Assembly: GCF_000204055.1 (NCBI RefSeq)
Contig: NW_006768780.1
Location: forward strand, 1,039,539-1,103,538
Source: Melampsora larici-populina 98AG31
Lineage: Eukaryota > Basidiomycota > Pucciniomycetes > Pucciniales > Melampsoraceae
Direction of reading: 5' to 3'
Length of the DNA stretch: 64,000 bases
Positions within the stretch are counted from its first letter, which is position 1; each line of letters opens with the position of its first letter. The notes beneath the pieces were generated by a model. That model searched no databases. It had not been told where the DNA came from and saw nothing but the letters and a program-made list of their open reading frames with translations. A program made the position numbers and the translations under genes. Positions 11,239 through 23,200 of this stretch are shown here, in pieces.

Positions 11239-12392
11239 GGATATAAGAAGCCAATTTGATCAGTTCAAGCACAGTGGTCTTTGGTGATTATCTTGCTGAG
11301 TAATTTCATCTTTGAGTTACAAACCTTAGCCACTTACACTTTGAATGAAGGGAGATCTATATGGCATGGGATATCATTTGGAATACCACTTTTTTTGATT
11401 GGTGTGATTTCTATTTCAGAGTCTTCCCACTGTGGTTGAACTTGAAGTAAAGGAGGGAGTGGAGATCACATACAAAAGGTTTTGTGTGATTGGTTGCCAT
11501 AGGTAGTGGTCCTATGATCTACAAAAGGAAAGAAGAAATTTGTTCCACTGTCAGTAAAGATGGTAATCTGATAATCAAAGAGATTGCAATGATCAAAGAA
11601 GAAAGGAACTTGCCTTGATCTTCAAATCCATGCTTGCAGTCAATCCAAGGCAGTAGTTGAGTCAAGAAAGTAAGATATGGAAGAAAAGAGAGAGTGGTGG
11701 AGTGATGAATTGAGAACAATCAAGATCAAAGGTGGGAGCTGGGTGATATGATCAGTCCCCATTCAGCAGACCCGGCTTCGAGTAGATATATGATTCGGGG
11801 CCAAGTTTGGGAGTTTCAAACAAAATGGACAAACTTTCATACAGATGCAGTAATTATGTGTAATTGGGCTGTAGAAGGCTGTAGATCATGAGATTGAACA
11901 TCCAACTTTCAAGTGATGTTTGGTAGGCAGTGTTGGGCAGTGCAACTTGTTAGATAAGTCTTACAACGTGTTTGATAGTTATAAAATGCTATTATGAAAG
12001 ATGGATGATGAGATGATTGAAGTGATAAATAGGAGAGTAGTCTTGGTGAAGAATTAAAGATGGAGAGTTGAAAGTGATTTGAATTTAAACTTGATGATCA
12101 TCATCAACTGATTTCTTAATTTAATCTCGATTTAATTTTTATTAATTTTACAACATACAATTTGATTCGATCACACAGATTAGGTAATCTTTTTTCATTC
12201 CACCACCATCATCATCATCACTATCACTATCACCATTTACTCTTTGTTTTTTGTTTTTCAAGAATTCTCCAAGATTATATCATCAAGACTTTAGCTAGCC
12301 TCAGCTTGTATGGTAGATTATTACATTTCTTATCAACAATATCATCTTCATCTTCATCACTCTCAATATCATTCTCATTCTCATTGATAATA
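11239..12392. other. Intergenic, no firm gene
   Basis: Some minus-strand open segments (about 11240-11440, including ITPIKKSGIPNDIPCHIDLP) could be upstream exons of the gene fragment at 6003-6345. The rest holds the 5' region of the gene at 12393, including a CAT-rich run around 12200-12240. Nothing else is supported. Confidence 0.3.
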
Positions 12393-13768
12393 ATGCATAA
12401 GAATATAGATTTATCATTAAATCTATTAAAAACTAATCATTTTCAATCAACTTCAACTTCAAATTCAAATTCAACACCAAATTCAAAATCCAAATTACAA
12501 TCCACCACCACCAACTTACTAAATTCGATAATCAAAAACCATCAAAACAAATCTAACAATCCAACACCTTCTACTGCTTCTACTAATCTATCAATCAAAC
12601 ATGGTGAAGATTTAAATAATTTCATTTGGGATTATATACCACCAAGAAGTTCAAATTCGAATCAAAAATCACCTGATTATGATTATGAAAAACGATTAAA
12701 AGAAATCGTAAGTACTTTCCGCTGATTGATTGATTTATTCTTGAATTCGATTCTGATCGATGATGGATATCTTTTGAGATAATACAGGTTAAGATATATA
12801 ATCCACTTTTGAAACCATCACTTCGAACTAGAAATTCAACTTCAAGAACAGATCAACTATCATCATCAAAGAAAAATTCATATCATCATCATGAACAACA
12901 ACAACAAACGCAACAGCAACAGCAAGAACAGGAAGAAGAATCGATGATACCTAGATCAGCACCCTTACCTAGACTCAATCAATCACCACATCATCATCAT
13001 CATCATCCAATAGTCTCATCGATCCCAAAACATTTAAAACCTAGAACCACTTATCAATTACAAATACCCAAATCAAACCAAAATCAAAAGATCTCATCCC
13101 ATCCCACTTCTTCATCTTCTGATCATTCTTCATCTTCTTCTGATTATTCTATTCAATCTAATTTGAAATTATCATTAAATAGACCTAGATCATATTCTAC
13201 ACCACCTGAACCGATAAACAATCAACATGATCATTTAGATTTCACTTCGAATCCGACTTTACAACAAATCACTGAATCAGATCATTTCAATTTAAATCCA
13301 TCAAACTATCATCATCATCAAGTGATCAATGAACATTCAATCAACAAACTACCATCATCCAAACCTACTTCAGATTATTCTTCAACACCTATCACACCTA
13401 AAGTAATTCGAACAGCCGGTAGTAGTACCTCATCATCCAATACCACCACCACCACCTCAACATCTACCGAATTCAAAGTCTTACCTAGAATAGGCCCTAA
13501 ACCTAATCAAATCAATTTAGTTCAAGAAAACGAAGTAGAAGATCAAACAGAAGATGAAGAAGAGGATGAAATGGGACAAGAAGCTAAAGATCAAGAATAT
13601 AAACAAGTGATTTTGGAAAGATTACCGGTTAGAACTTCGTCGATTCAAGAATCCAATCCTTCACTTTCTCGTCCTAAATCTGGTAGAGTTAAGATTGCAA
13701 AAGAAGATTATGTGATCTTTAATAAATCGAATTTGAATCCTACTACTACTACTCATAATGGCGTCTAA
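12393..13768 (+). CDS. Low-complexity orphan protein, function unknown
   Basis: Two exons (12393-12707 and 12788-13768) joined through GTAAGT...ATACAG encode 431 residues. The first exon is Asn/Ser/Thr-rich and ends DYDYEKRLKEI; the second begins VKIYNPLLKPSLRTRNSTSR. The second exon then has a Gln tract (HEQQQQTQQQQQEQEEE), His runs, Ser-rich runs, an acidic patch (EVEDQTEDEEEDEMGQEA) and a basic tail (SRPKSGRVKIAKEDYVIF). I see no enzymatic motif, leader or membrane segment. Such composition is usual for disordered regulatory or scaffold proteins. The N-terminal block around WDYIPPR and the join at YEKRLKEIVKIYNPLL look most conserved. The Met was chosen because the longer frame upstream is only CAT/TCA repeat. 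Confidence 0.65.
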
Positions 13769-14735
13769 ATGATTTCAAGATTTAATTTTCTTCAAGACCG
13801 TCTTCGTTTTTTTTAGATTTGGGTTTCAAGATCCCTTTGAAACTCTTGAAATTGGTTTTTGGAATTTCAAAACTTTCTTAATTCCTATCACTTTGTAGCC
13901 TTTACTTTTCCTTCTTTACCTTTCTCTTTATCTTAATGTATCACCCTCTTTCAAACCATTTCATTTTAACTCGATTAATCACACTCATTCCAAATGTATA
14001 ATCTTCTTGAATCTCACTAAACCAACTTCCTTGGCTTATCTTGATTTGACTAAACTGATCATTCATTCATTTTGAATTTTAATCAAAACACTTGTAAAGC
14101 TTTCTTTTTAAAAACTTGTAAATTAATCCTTTTCGAAACCTTTTTTAATTTTTTAATTCTATCTTTCATCTAGTTGATCAGATCATCATCATCATCATGA
14201 TTTCTTGATGTAAAATTTTCTTTTTTCTTTTTCTTCTTAGCTTGTATGAATTTTATTGATTTTCTTTTATGTTTGTTTTGTTTCGTTTTGTATTACCATT
14301 GTATTCTTATCATTTCTTGATTTGTTGTTTTCATCTTTTTTTCCAGATGAAGATTGTAACATTTTAAGACTTTGAAATCATGAGATTTAATCACTGAAAA
14401 GAAATTCTCCAGAAAGACAAATGAAATGCTCATTAGATTTGGTCTTTGAGTCTTTGGAAAAGTCTTCAACAATCAAGATCAATTTCAAATCAAATCATCA
14501 ATTTGATTTGATTGAATTTTCATCTCTTCTCATTCTTTCTTATAAGTTTAAAATCAAGGTTTTGAACAAAACGGTAAACGAGTTTCAATTCTTCAAAAAC
14601 CTTTTCAAAAACTTGAGATCCTCTTGTACATCAAAACAACAAGATCACACAACAACATTGGGATTTTTCAAATACAACTAAACCTCAATTTTCATTCATT
14701 TGGATGAGGTAAGAAACCAGTCGTGGTGATAGTTT
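13769..14735. other. Intergenic between convergent genes
   Basis: The stretch is T-rich DNA on the plus strand, probably the 3' UTR of the upstream gene, meeting the 3' end of RTC3 read from the other strand. Short frames have no support. Confidence 0.4.
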
Positions 14736-15440
14736 TTAACGACCAGCATGACCAGCAGCATGACCACCACGGTTAATGTTATTACTTCCACCACGATTAT
14801 CATTCTTAGATGCAAACTTTAAAGGTTGACCATCAGATGATTCTAATCTACCTTTTTCTAAAACAATGGTAATCACTTCTGTATCCTAAACCCCCGAACC
14901 CCCCCAAAAGAAAAGATTCGAGAAACAGACATTAATGACTGGAAGATGGGTTTGAGAGTAGAATGAAATGGAAAGAGAGATGGGGTTTACATTGGATGTA
15001 CCGAAAACGGTTTCTAGTTCTTGTTTACTTGGTCTATTTAATAAACCTTGAGCACCTTGACCACTATGAAACACATCAAAAGCTATAAACCACCCAAAAA
15101 AAAATACAAAAATTACCATGGTGATTTATAAATTAAACAAGTTGCAAGATTCGGTTTATGAAGTAAGACAGTCTGGATCATGACTTACAGTCTACAATTT
15201 CCACTAATGGAATCGATTTATCTCCTTCTGTACCTAACCATTTCTTATAAGCAGGTACATCCGAAATAATTGCAATAAATTCATCTGTACTAAAACCCAA
15301 CCATTCATCAATAGTTTATCAATCAATCAATCAATCGTTTCTCATACAATCAAAAACCTAAAGAAGTTTAGAAATCTGGATCATTAGACTTACGACATTG
15401 AGTCTGGTTTATAAATCACTTTGTTGATAGTAGGTGACAT
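14736..15440 (-). CDS. RTC3: SBDS-domain protein, RTC3-like
   Basis: Four exons (15440-15394, 15289-15189, 15082-14991, 14885-14736) join in frame into 129 residues. The sequence MSPTINKVIYKPDSM...STDEFIAIISDVPAYKKWLG...FDVFHSGQGAQGLLNRPSKQ...ELETVFGTSNVDTEVITIVL matches the single FYSH/SBDS-type domain of yeast Rtc3 (YHR087W) in order and length. Yeast Rtc3 has been linked to RNA metabolism and telomere capping; its biochemical activity is unclear. The C-terminus adds a Gly/Asn/His-rich tail (RGGSNNINRGGHAAGHAGR) that may bind RNA. The start is the only in-frame Met before the conserved KVIYKP. A LINE insertion lies about 240 bases upstream of the ATG and may have altered its promoter. Confidence 0.85.
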
Positions 15441-15721
15441 TCTTTCTGGTAGATTTCTTGGATGGGTTTTGGTTTTTTCTTTCTTGCGCCCGAGCGGTTT
15501 TGTGTTTAACTTTCAGGTTCGAGTTTGATGACGAGAGTTGAGTTGAGTTGAGTTGAGAAGATGACGTAATCTTTGAATAAGTTACTTTTACATAAAAGGC
15601 AATATAACTGTTACGTATTGATGATCGAATCGGGCTCGGACTCGGACTCTTGGGTTTCTTTTTGAAAAGATGACCGGGTATGGTAAATCATCATTTCAAT
15701 AAATTATAAATCCAACTTCTC

Positions 15722-17403
15722 GAATCATGAAGCTGAGCTCTTAGGAATTGTAGAGGCGACGGAGCTAGCAAACACCCTCTTCAGGAGCCACCGCCCACCT
15801 TTAACTGACCTCGCGATCTTCAGTGATAACCAGGGAGTATTAAGATTGATTCATGATGCCCCAAGACAATCCTCAGGACAGCATCTAGTAATTAAGATAC
15901 GCACTAACCTCCAAAAACTACCTACTAACGCAAAGGTGAGATTTCATTGGACACCAGGTCACACAGGTATTGAGCTCAACAAGAAAGCAGACAAACTAGC
16001 AAAAAGGCAGCAACTGACACAACCAACCAAATCAACATTCCAACAAGTTTATGTAGGATTTTGACTACAAACACCTTTAGAAAGGTGAAACAAAAGGTTT
16101 CAGCTTTGAGTGTTGACAAGACACTTGCTGAGGAAACAACTGGAGCTCTAAGCTCGACAGACCTTTAGAAAGGTGAAACAAAAGGTTTCAGCTTTGAGTG
16201 TTGACGAGACACTTGCTGAGGAAACAACTGGAGCTCTAAGCTTGACAGACCTGACGAAGATGATAAAAGAGAAACTTAGAATCTTTTTCTTCGACAGCAT
16301 TTAAACACTTCACAACACACCTTTAGAAAGGTGAAACAAAAGGTTTCAGCTTTGAGTGTTGACGAGACACTTGCTGAGGAAACAACTGGAGCTCTAAGCT
16401 CGACAGACCTGACAAAGATGATAAAAGAGAAACTGAAAACAAAGAAAGAGTAATCACACTCAATGAAGACATTTAGTATAAGGCTAATAAGAGAATTTAA
16501 CAAAAGACCTTACCTTAGAATATTTTTCTTCAACAGGAGGAAAAAGATTCTGAAGGTACAGATTGATCAGGTATATAAGAGAAAAACAGGCATCACGCAT
16601 TCACACAAAACAACTGAACAATGAGAATCACAAATAAACTAAGTCCTCCTTCTTCTCACGTCACCATCGACTCCTCCTCCTTCTCTCTCACACTTGATCA
16701 ACTAGAACCTTGATTACAATGAACCACTTCACCTTCCTCCGGCCACTTAACTACATGAAGATCAATAAGATTTAGAATCATCATAGTGTAGTGAACAGAC
16801 GTGACGAGAAAAGAAACACTTCGAGAAAGAAAGAACTTGATATCATTTAATTGAGTAACTTGAAGAGCTTGACCATACATCATTTATTCCAACAGTTTAG
16901 GAAGCTTTAAAAAGAGAACTGATGAACAAGTCAACATCAAGAACATCATTCTTGAACCTAGTAAAAATCCGTACTCAACTCACCCAAAGGAAATTTCCAA
17001 AGAGCTGATGAGCATGGAAAAAGGAAGTACAGCTGTGATCTTCCAATTGAAGGCCAGATACAGTCCCTTAAGCGACCACTTATTTAAACAAAACCTATCA
17101 GATTCCCCTCTATGTCCCAAATGCCTTGTTAAAGAAACCACTGAACACTTTTTGTTGTATTGTAAACAGTTTTCTAGGGCGAGAAAAACACTACGAAACA
17201 ACATACGGGAAGAGAAAATCAAGGTCAATTGGTCAAATGCAAAGAAGCTCCTAGACACTCCAAAGTTCTTCCCATTACTAGGCGATTTCATTCTCAAAAC
17301 AAGACGTTTTATCCATTTTCACTCATATCTTAAGGACAAGGTCCCGAAGAAGACGATCACGAGGCAGGCTTACGAAGTGACAAGAGAAGGAAATCAAACT
17401 TAG
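15722..17403 (+). pseudogene. LINE ORF2 C-terminus: RNase H plus CCHC-like end, interrupted by an LTR
   Basis: The first segment (15722-16052) reads HEAELLGIVEATELANTL, IFSDNQGVLRLI and HWTPGHTGIELNKKADKLAK, the three conserved acidic blocks of type I RNase H. The second segment (16883-17403) contains ARYSPLSDHLFKQNLSDSPL and CPKCLVKETTEHFLLYC, the C-terminal CxxC-H-C finger typical of these LINEs. If the nested LTR and one copy of its TTTA duplication are removed, the frame stays open across the junction. The element was therefore intact here when the LTR landed. Reverse transcriptase and endonuclease are missing through truncation. Confidence 0.85.
16053..16882 (-). repeat. Solo LTR nested in the LINE
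   Basis: The insertion begins TGTAGG and ends ACATCA on the plus strand, so it has TG...CA termini on either strand. It is flanked by TTTA on both sides (16049-16052 and 16883-16886). Inside are three direct repeats of about 90 bases starting CACCTTTAGAAAGGTGAAAC near 16070, 16160 and 16318. On the minus strand a TATA-like CTTATATACC lies near 16570, suggesting that strand is the transcribed one. A related segment lies in opposite orientation at about 21262-21480. The superfamily is not determined. Confidence 0.72.
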
Positions 17404-17439
17404 TGTCTCTCAAAGAAGAAAAAAAAAGCTCATTGGATC

Positions 17440-17765
17440 GATGTTCAATCCCATCAGGGTTTGGTTGGCTCCTCTCTACGGATTGGGTTCATAGCCTTCC
17501 GAGACATCAAGATCAACAGTCTCCGGACTATAAAAAACTACCACCCGTTATGTACTGAATTATGTTCAATCCACTGAGGGTTCGATAACCTCCAGGTAAT
17601 GCCCTGGGCACATAGGTTATTGAGACATATATTCAAAAGTCGCAGTGGACTCTAAAACACAAGTAGTACATAAGGTTTTGTGTTCAATCCCATTAAGGGT
17701 TTGGCAACCTCCAAGTTCCGCCTTGGGAAAAAGGCGTTTGAGACACATCTCAAAGGGTCCTGCTT
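17440..17765 (+). repeat. Three diverged repeats in the LINE 3' tail
   Basis: Units starting GTTCAATCCCATCAGGGTTT (17440), GTTCAATCCACTGAGGGTTC (about 17563) and GTTCAATCCCATTAAGGGTT (about 17681) each continue with an AACCTCC-like pairing arm and GAGACA. They may be repeated RNA stem-loops in the LINE 3' untranslated region. Confidence 0.55.
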
Positions 17766-18121
17766 TTCTAGCTCTAAACAACCACTTGGACAGTATTCCT
17801 ACAAGGATACACAAGAAGTTTCTTGAGACTAATGACCCAAATATCACTCTGGAAGTTTGATAGGGGACCATTGCTTTCCTGCGGGTGGGCTAAATGCCTA
17901 AAGATGGTTTTTTTTTTAAAAAACAAGAGCAACAAAATCCTTTTTCTAATCTCGAGAACGCAAAGTATGAAATTTCTCTCTCATTGTCACCAAGTTTCCT
18001 GTTATTGACTAGATGGCTGCTCTTCTAAGGTGTACTAGTTACCTAAAATTACATGTGTTGATAGTGTTGTATGCAATAAAGCCAAAAGCACTTTTTTTAA
18101 AAAAAAAAAAGGTAAATCATC

Positions 18122-19185
18122 CCAATCTCTGTAGACTGTACATTTGTGAAGGTCTGAAAAGATGATAGAATGTGATAAGTTGGTCTGTAACTATACATGT
18201 CAGGTTACTGACGGGTTGGTCTTTCTTGTTCCTTTTGTAGTGGTTACAGCTATGATGTCATTGGTTGTTTTCCTCCATCAAACCAACTTATTCGATTATT
18301 CCCATTGCGTTCACTTCCGTTTCTCTTGATCTGATATCCTATCATCGTATTAGATCTTTAGTTAGTTTTTATCAACCCACCCACCCTTTAGTTCCCAGTC
18401 ATGTTATGTATTCGGTTGGAGATTCTTTTTTATGTGTTTTTCCTTTATTATGTTGTGTTCTGTTGAAGAACTTGTTTTGTTAAAGACCATATTCTCTTTT
18501 GTGTTATTTGATCTTTGTGAAGTATGTTTGATATGTTTGTCTCTGTAGTGGTGTTAGTTATTGTTCATTTTTTATATCTTTTTATCTTGTAGCGCTGTTT
18601 TTCCGCTACCTCCCCGTAGGGACATTTTTTTTATTATTAGTCAAGTAATTCAGAACCCTAGGGCACTCAGCCTAGGAATACGCCCAAACCACGTGCTGCT
18701 TAGAATTTCTATTCTAAATGTTTAGTAAGTTAACTGAGTCAAATTTCACAAAAGTAAAGGCTTTTTCAAGAGTTTTTCAATTTTCCAAGATTTTTGAATG
18801 TCTTGATGTACTATAAAAGTGTTCAATCTAGAATTTGTAACTCCTGCTTCATGTGATTCATACTTCATACAACTTCATCAAAAGAAGTTTGATCCTTGGG
18901 TAAATGTCCTTGAAGGAGGACTGAGATGAGGAGATCTGATATGCATATAAGCCAGTCACATATTGGATCTTAAGATCTATATGTATGTATGGAAAACAGA
19001 TATGTTTTGTGGGAATCTAATCTAAAGGGGTTTATGAAAAACCACATGTCATCAGATTAATTTCACAGTTACAAATGTTGATATGGATCCTGACAGGCAT
19101 CAATAAAGAGTGGCCAAGTCAATACCAAAACCGCTGTGCAACACAACAACATACAACCAAATCCCATTGTGTTGCGCTTTTGGTG
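18122..19185. other. Intergenic, no gene seen
   Basis: T-rich sequence with no exon chain. Several short frames were examined and none carries a motif. Confidence 0.4.
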
Positions 19186-19345
19186 CAATATTACACTGCA
19201 AAATGTACCGCAACAGTACATGAAATTTTTTCTCTTGATGTTGTGGTGCGGATGAGGCGCAATATTTTTGCAATATTGACGCAATATTGCGCAGAGAGCA
19301 ATATTGCGAAATTGAGGTCAATTTTGCAATATAGAGCTCAATATT
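19186..19345. repeat. Cluster of CAATATT near-palindromes
   Basis: At least six copies of CAATATT (near 19186, 19260, 19271, 19282, 19299 and 19339), plus a CAATATA variant at about 19327, occur within 160 bases, several extended to GCAATATTGCGC. Such clusters resemble subterminal binding repeats of DNA transposons, but no TIR was found. Confidence 0.5.
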
Positions 19346-19570
19346 GTGCTAAAGACTTTCTCGTGGATACTACTTGTATTGAAATTTGCTGAAATAACAT
19401 AAGGGGAAATCCAAAATAAAGAAACTAACAAAGTAAAAACATGTTGTAGGTTATTCCAAAAAATGAAATAAAGGACTACAAAAGATATTATTTTCTTTTC
19501 TTTTTGGCTACACCAGGGGGTACTTTTCTGTCAAAATCCAAGGACCAATGAGGTCGTGCCTCAATCTGGC

Positions 19571-19667
19571 CAAATTCTGGCCAAAAGTTCAGCTTTTGGC
19601 CAGATTTTGGATGGTTGGGCAAATTCGTAATAAACTGGCCAAAAGCTGAACTTTTGGCCAGAATTTG
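19571..19667. repeat. Perfect 33-base inverted repeat with self-palindromic arms
   Basis: Arms at 19571-19603 and 19635-19667 are exact inverted copies separated by 31 bases. Each arm contains CTGGCCAAAAG and CTTTTGGCCAG, so each can also fold on itself. More TTTTGG/CCAAAA words continue to about 19790. It is probably a transposon end or MITE remnant. Confidence 0.8.
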
Positions 19668-20200
19668 ACTGGTCGCGCGGCTGGTCAATCGGGCAAGAGA
19701 TCAATCAGCCTTTTGCAAGCAAAAGCTGATCAAAGGCTGGTCTTTTGGCAATCCTCTCAAACGTTTGAGCAGATCGCCAAAAGATGGTCATCGAGTTCAG
19801 TGGCCAGACTTGATGGCCATTCAATCTTCCAACATTGATTGATGGCAGAAGTGAAAGTTGTATGAGCCTGAGAGTAGGCTCATTAAAACCGCGATAAAAG
19901 CAGTGACGAGGAACTTGACTTTTTTTGAAAAGTTCAAAGCAAAGAAGAGACATGCTGATTGCCTTATAAGTAAAAAAAATGTTGAGAAGGATGTTTGAAG
20001 GAATTTTGCGACGAGTTCGACTGTAAAACAAAGGAACTGTCTGAACGACAGGAAAGTTTGACAAGGAAAAATCCAGACAGTTTTGTTCAACTTGCATGCT
20101 TGATCGGATTTGCGATGATACAACCTAGACTTCTTCAAAGTCCGTATTGAAACAATTGAAGACTTCTGTCATATTCTAAAAATCACGCTTTTGCTTTGTC
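19668..20200. other. No supported gene
   Basis: Overlapping minus-strand frames show no recognisable domain. The first part is a continuation of the GGCCAAAAG-rich repeat; the remainder is upstream of the Plavaka relic. Confidence 0.35.
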
Positions 20201-23200
20201 ATGTCCGCACCAGGAGAGCGACCAATCGTGGCTGAATGTGAGTTGTATTATCCTGTTTCTTTTTCAGTGAGGCAAGCTCAAACGCTGAGTTTGTGCTCTC
20301 AGTTTTTCGCTCACTATCTGACAGGCAATCCGATCCGCTGTACGAATGTACTCTCTGTGGACGGACACCCTTCAAGGATTATGTCAAACATTCTGCTAGT
20401 AAATCTCACCAAGCCAGGGTGGCTAAGCTGACAGTGGACCAAACATAGATGACCGCACCAAATCCTGCTCTGGCTTCTGGATCGGGATTGGGATTGGGTA
20501 GGGTGCTGCCGAGGATGATCAAGGAGATCCACCGGACGATGGACACCTTTTGGTTACTCGCTCAGATCAAACCGCAAATATCTGGGATCAAGATGACTCG
20601 GGTCTCTTTGAGACGGCTGATGTTCAGATTGATGTTGAGGAGTTTGTCAAAGCAAGGCCAGACTTGATCTGGGATGCTATCTATAAACTCGGACTCGGGG
20701 AATATGATGAAGAAAACAACAATGTAGCTCCTGATGAGCCCGGACTGCAGGAACAAACGGAGGAAATAGTATATGATGATGATGATGTAGAGGAAGCTGA
20801 TTCTGAGTCTTATGGGTGGTATCCATTTAAAAAGAAGGAGGTACGGTGAAATCCCTGATCTACTTCTCCTTCCCTCAACACCTCATCTCTTTCTCTTTTG
20901 TTTTAAACTTCAAATGCTGAATCCCCTTGCTGTTTTTATTTAAGCAATTGGTTGCGATGTTGATCATTGGTTCAACTCGTAGTGTGATTTCTCGAACCCA
21001 ATATGAGAAGATTAGAGAAATCTTGACTATTTGTGATGTTTATCTTCCTACCTGGAAAACGATGCAAAATCTGTGAAGGATCCTTAAAGAAAACATGAGC
21101 TTAACTGTTACTCATACCAAAAGTGTGCTAGGCAATCCGTGTTTCATGTTACCGATTAAAGAAGGAATCACTCTGGTAAATGTAATCCAATCCTTTATAA
21201 AAAAACAACACTGATGTTTTCATTGTGTTAGAACTTGGCAAATCCATATATCAAGACAGAGGAGGAGTCAATGGTGACGTGAGAAGAAGGAGGACTTGGT
21301 TTATTTGTGATTCTCATTGTTCAGTTCTTTTGTGTGAATGCGTGATGCCTGTTTTTCTCTTATATACCTGATCAATCTGTACCTTCAGAATCTTTTTCCT
21401 CCTGTCGAAGAAAAAGATTCTAAGGTAAGGTCTTTTGTGAAATTCTCTTATTAGCCTTATACTAAATGTCTCCAGTGTATTCAAAGTTTTTGTTCCTGTT
21501 TTCTTTTGCACAGACAGTGATAAAACTCTCTCAAAGTGTCTCCGAGCAAACTTTTGCAACAATGAAGTTACTCAAGGTCTTGATCTCTTTATTTACTCCG
21601 AACCCAAATTCTCTTCTGGAGATCTGATCACCATCAATGTAATTGATTTCTGGCGCCCAATTGCAACGATAGAGCTACTGGATGGAAGAAAACTTAAAGA
21701 TCTATGTGGACCGTCCATGTATCGTGTGTCTTCATACACTTTTACTTGGATTAGATGCATGATAGTTGGATTTTTTGCACTCCATCTAGAATTGAATCCA
21801 AATGAATTGCTTCCGAATCCGATCCCCATTGAAAAACCATGGAGAAAGAAGGCTAATGGAAGATTGATCCGACACATTCCAATCACGTTATACTCGGACG
21901 ATACGTCAGGAAACCAATCAAAAAAGTACAATTGTCATATGTCTTTCTATTACACTCTGAGTGGTTTACCTACAAAATTATCAAATCAAGATTATAATGT
22001 TAATTATATTACAACCTCCAATGTTGCAAGTGCACTTGAACTTGGAGAACCAATAGTAGATGAGCTTACGTGAGTCCTGTGATTTTCTATTTGACATCAC
22101 ATAGATTTTTAATTTTGATTTATCTGAACTCCATCTTTGTAGTGATCTGGCAACCAATGGATTTTCAGCGTATGATTGTGAAGTTGATCAAGAGGTTCTA
22201 GTGATGGTTGTAGTCCTATGCTATATTGGAGATTCTCCGATGCATGCGGAGATATGTAATTGTATCAATCCAGGAATTACTCTTACCCCATGTCAAATAT
22301 GTAATCTTTGGGTGGATAGCAAAGAAGAGAAAACAACAATAACTCATGTTCAAGAATTTGTAGGTCTTGATGAACATTTTAAACATGTATGTAAATATCT
22401 TTATTGATGTTGATTTAACAAAAATTATAAAAACTTGGATGACCTCCTTTGTCAAACTTGTAGAACCCTCTTGAATTTTGTGACTGGAACCAGACACAAG
22501 CCTTAACTAAAGAGATTTGGAACATAGGTAGCAGTTTACGTACAAAAGACCAAATCACAAAAGCGCGACGTCTACATGGTCTTTGTGATACAGTTAATGA
22601 AAAGTTGATGAATATGGTTTTACAAGTTTTTGGAACTAAAAATCCAGGCAAAGCACATATGTTGTGGCAAGATCTTGATTCTAAACTCGGGGAATGTGTT
22701 TATAATCCCTTCCTTCGGTTACCAGGTAAGTAGATAATTTTTTTTGATTGTGGTGAATTCTACATCTCACATTTTTGATTGTAGGTTTTGATGGACACCA
22801 TGATACACCGGTTGAGGCTCTTCACGTCTATCTTTTAGGAGTAACAAAGTATCCCTGGCAAGAGTTGATGACTGAGCTCTCGCCGCTCAAGGAGGGTACT
22901 ACTCGCCACTCGACTATCACTGCTTGATGGGGATCTTTCAATACTAAAGGACTGAAGATCCCGCCAATCATACCAAACACATTCATCCAGTATTATAAGA
23001 GTCTTGTCGGAAAGGAGTATCATGCAAGCTATCCCATTTGTTCTATTCAAAGAAATTAGTAAAGACAAAAGACATTTTTGGAGTGCACTTGTTTTTTTAG
23101 CATCATTGATATTTCAGACCGAGATCTCAAATATGGATTCTTATGTCATTGAACTTCAAAAATCAGTTCAAAACTTTTCCTTGTCTGTCTAGTTGGGTCC

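Larger units (their letters stand above)
15693..18110 (+). mobile_element. 5'-truncated non-LTR retrotransposon (LINE) with target duplication and A-tail
   Basis: The directly repeated GGTAAATCATC lies at 15682-15692 and 18111-18121. The inserted 2418 bases end in a run of A, as expected after target-primed reverse transcription. Only the RNase H end and the C-terminal zinc-knuckle region of ORF2 remain, so the copy is 5'-truncated. A solo LTR is nested inside (16053-16882). The RNase H domain points to a Tad-like or I-like clade of fungal LINEs; the exact clade is not determined. Confidence 0.88.

Noticed and set aside
19069..19392. Overlapping frames on both strands as genes
   Set aside because: They come from the CAATATT-rich repeat and have no domain or splice partner.
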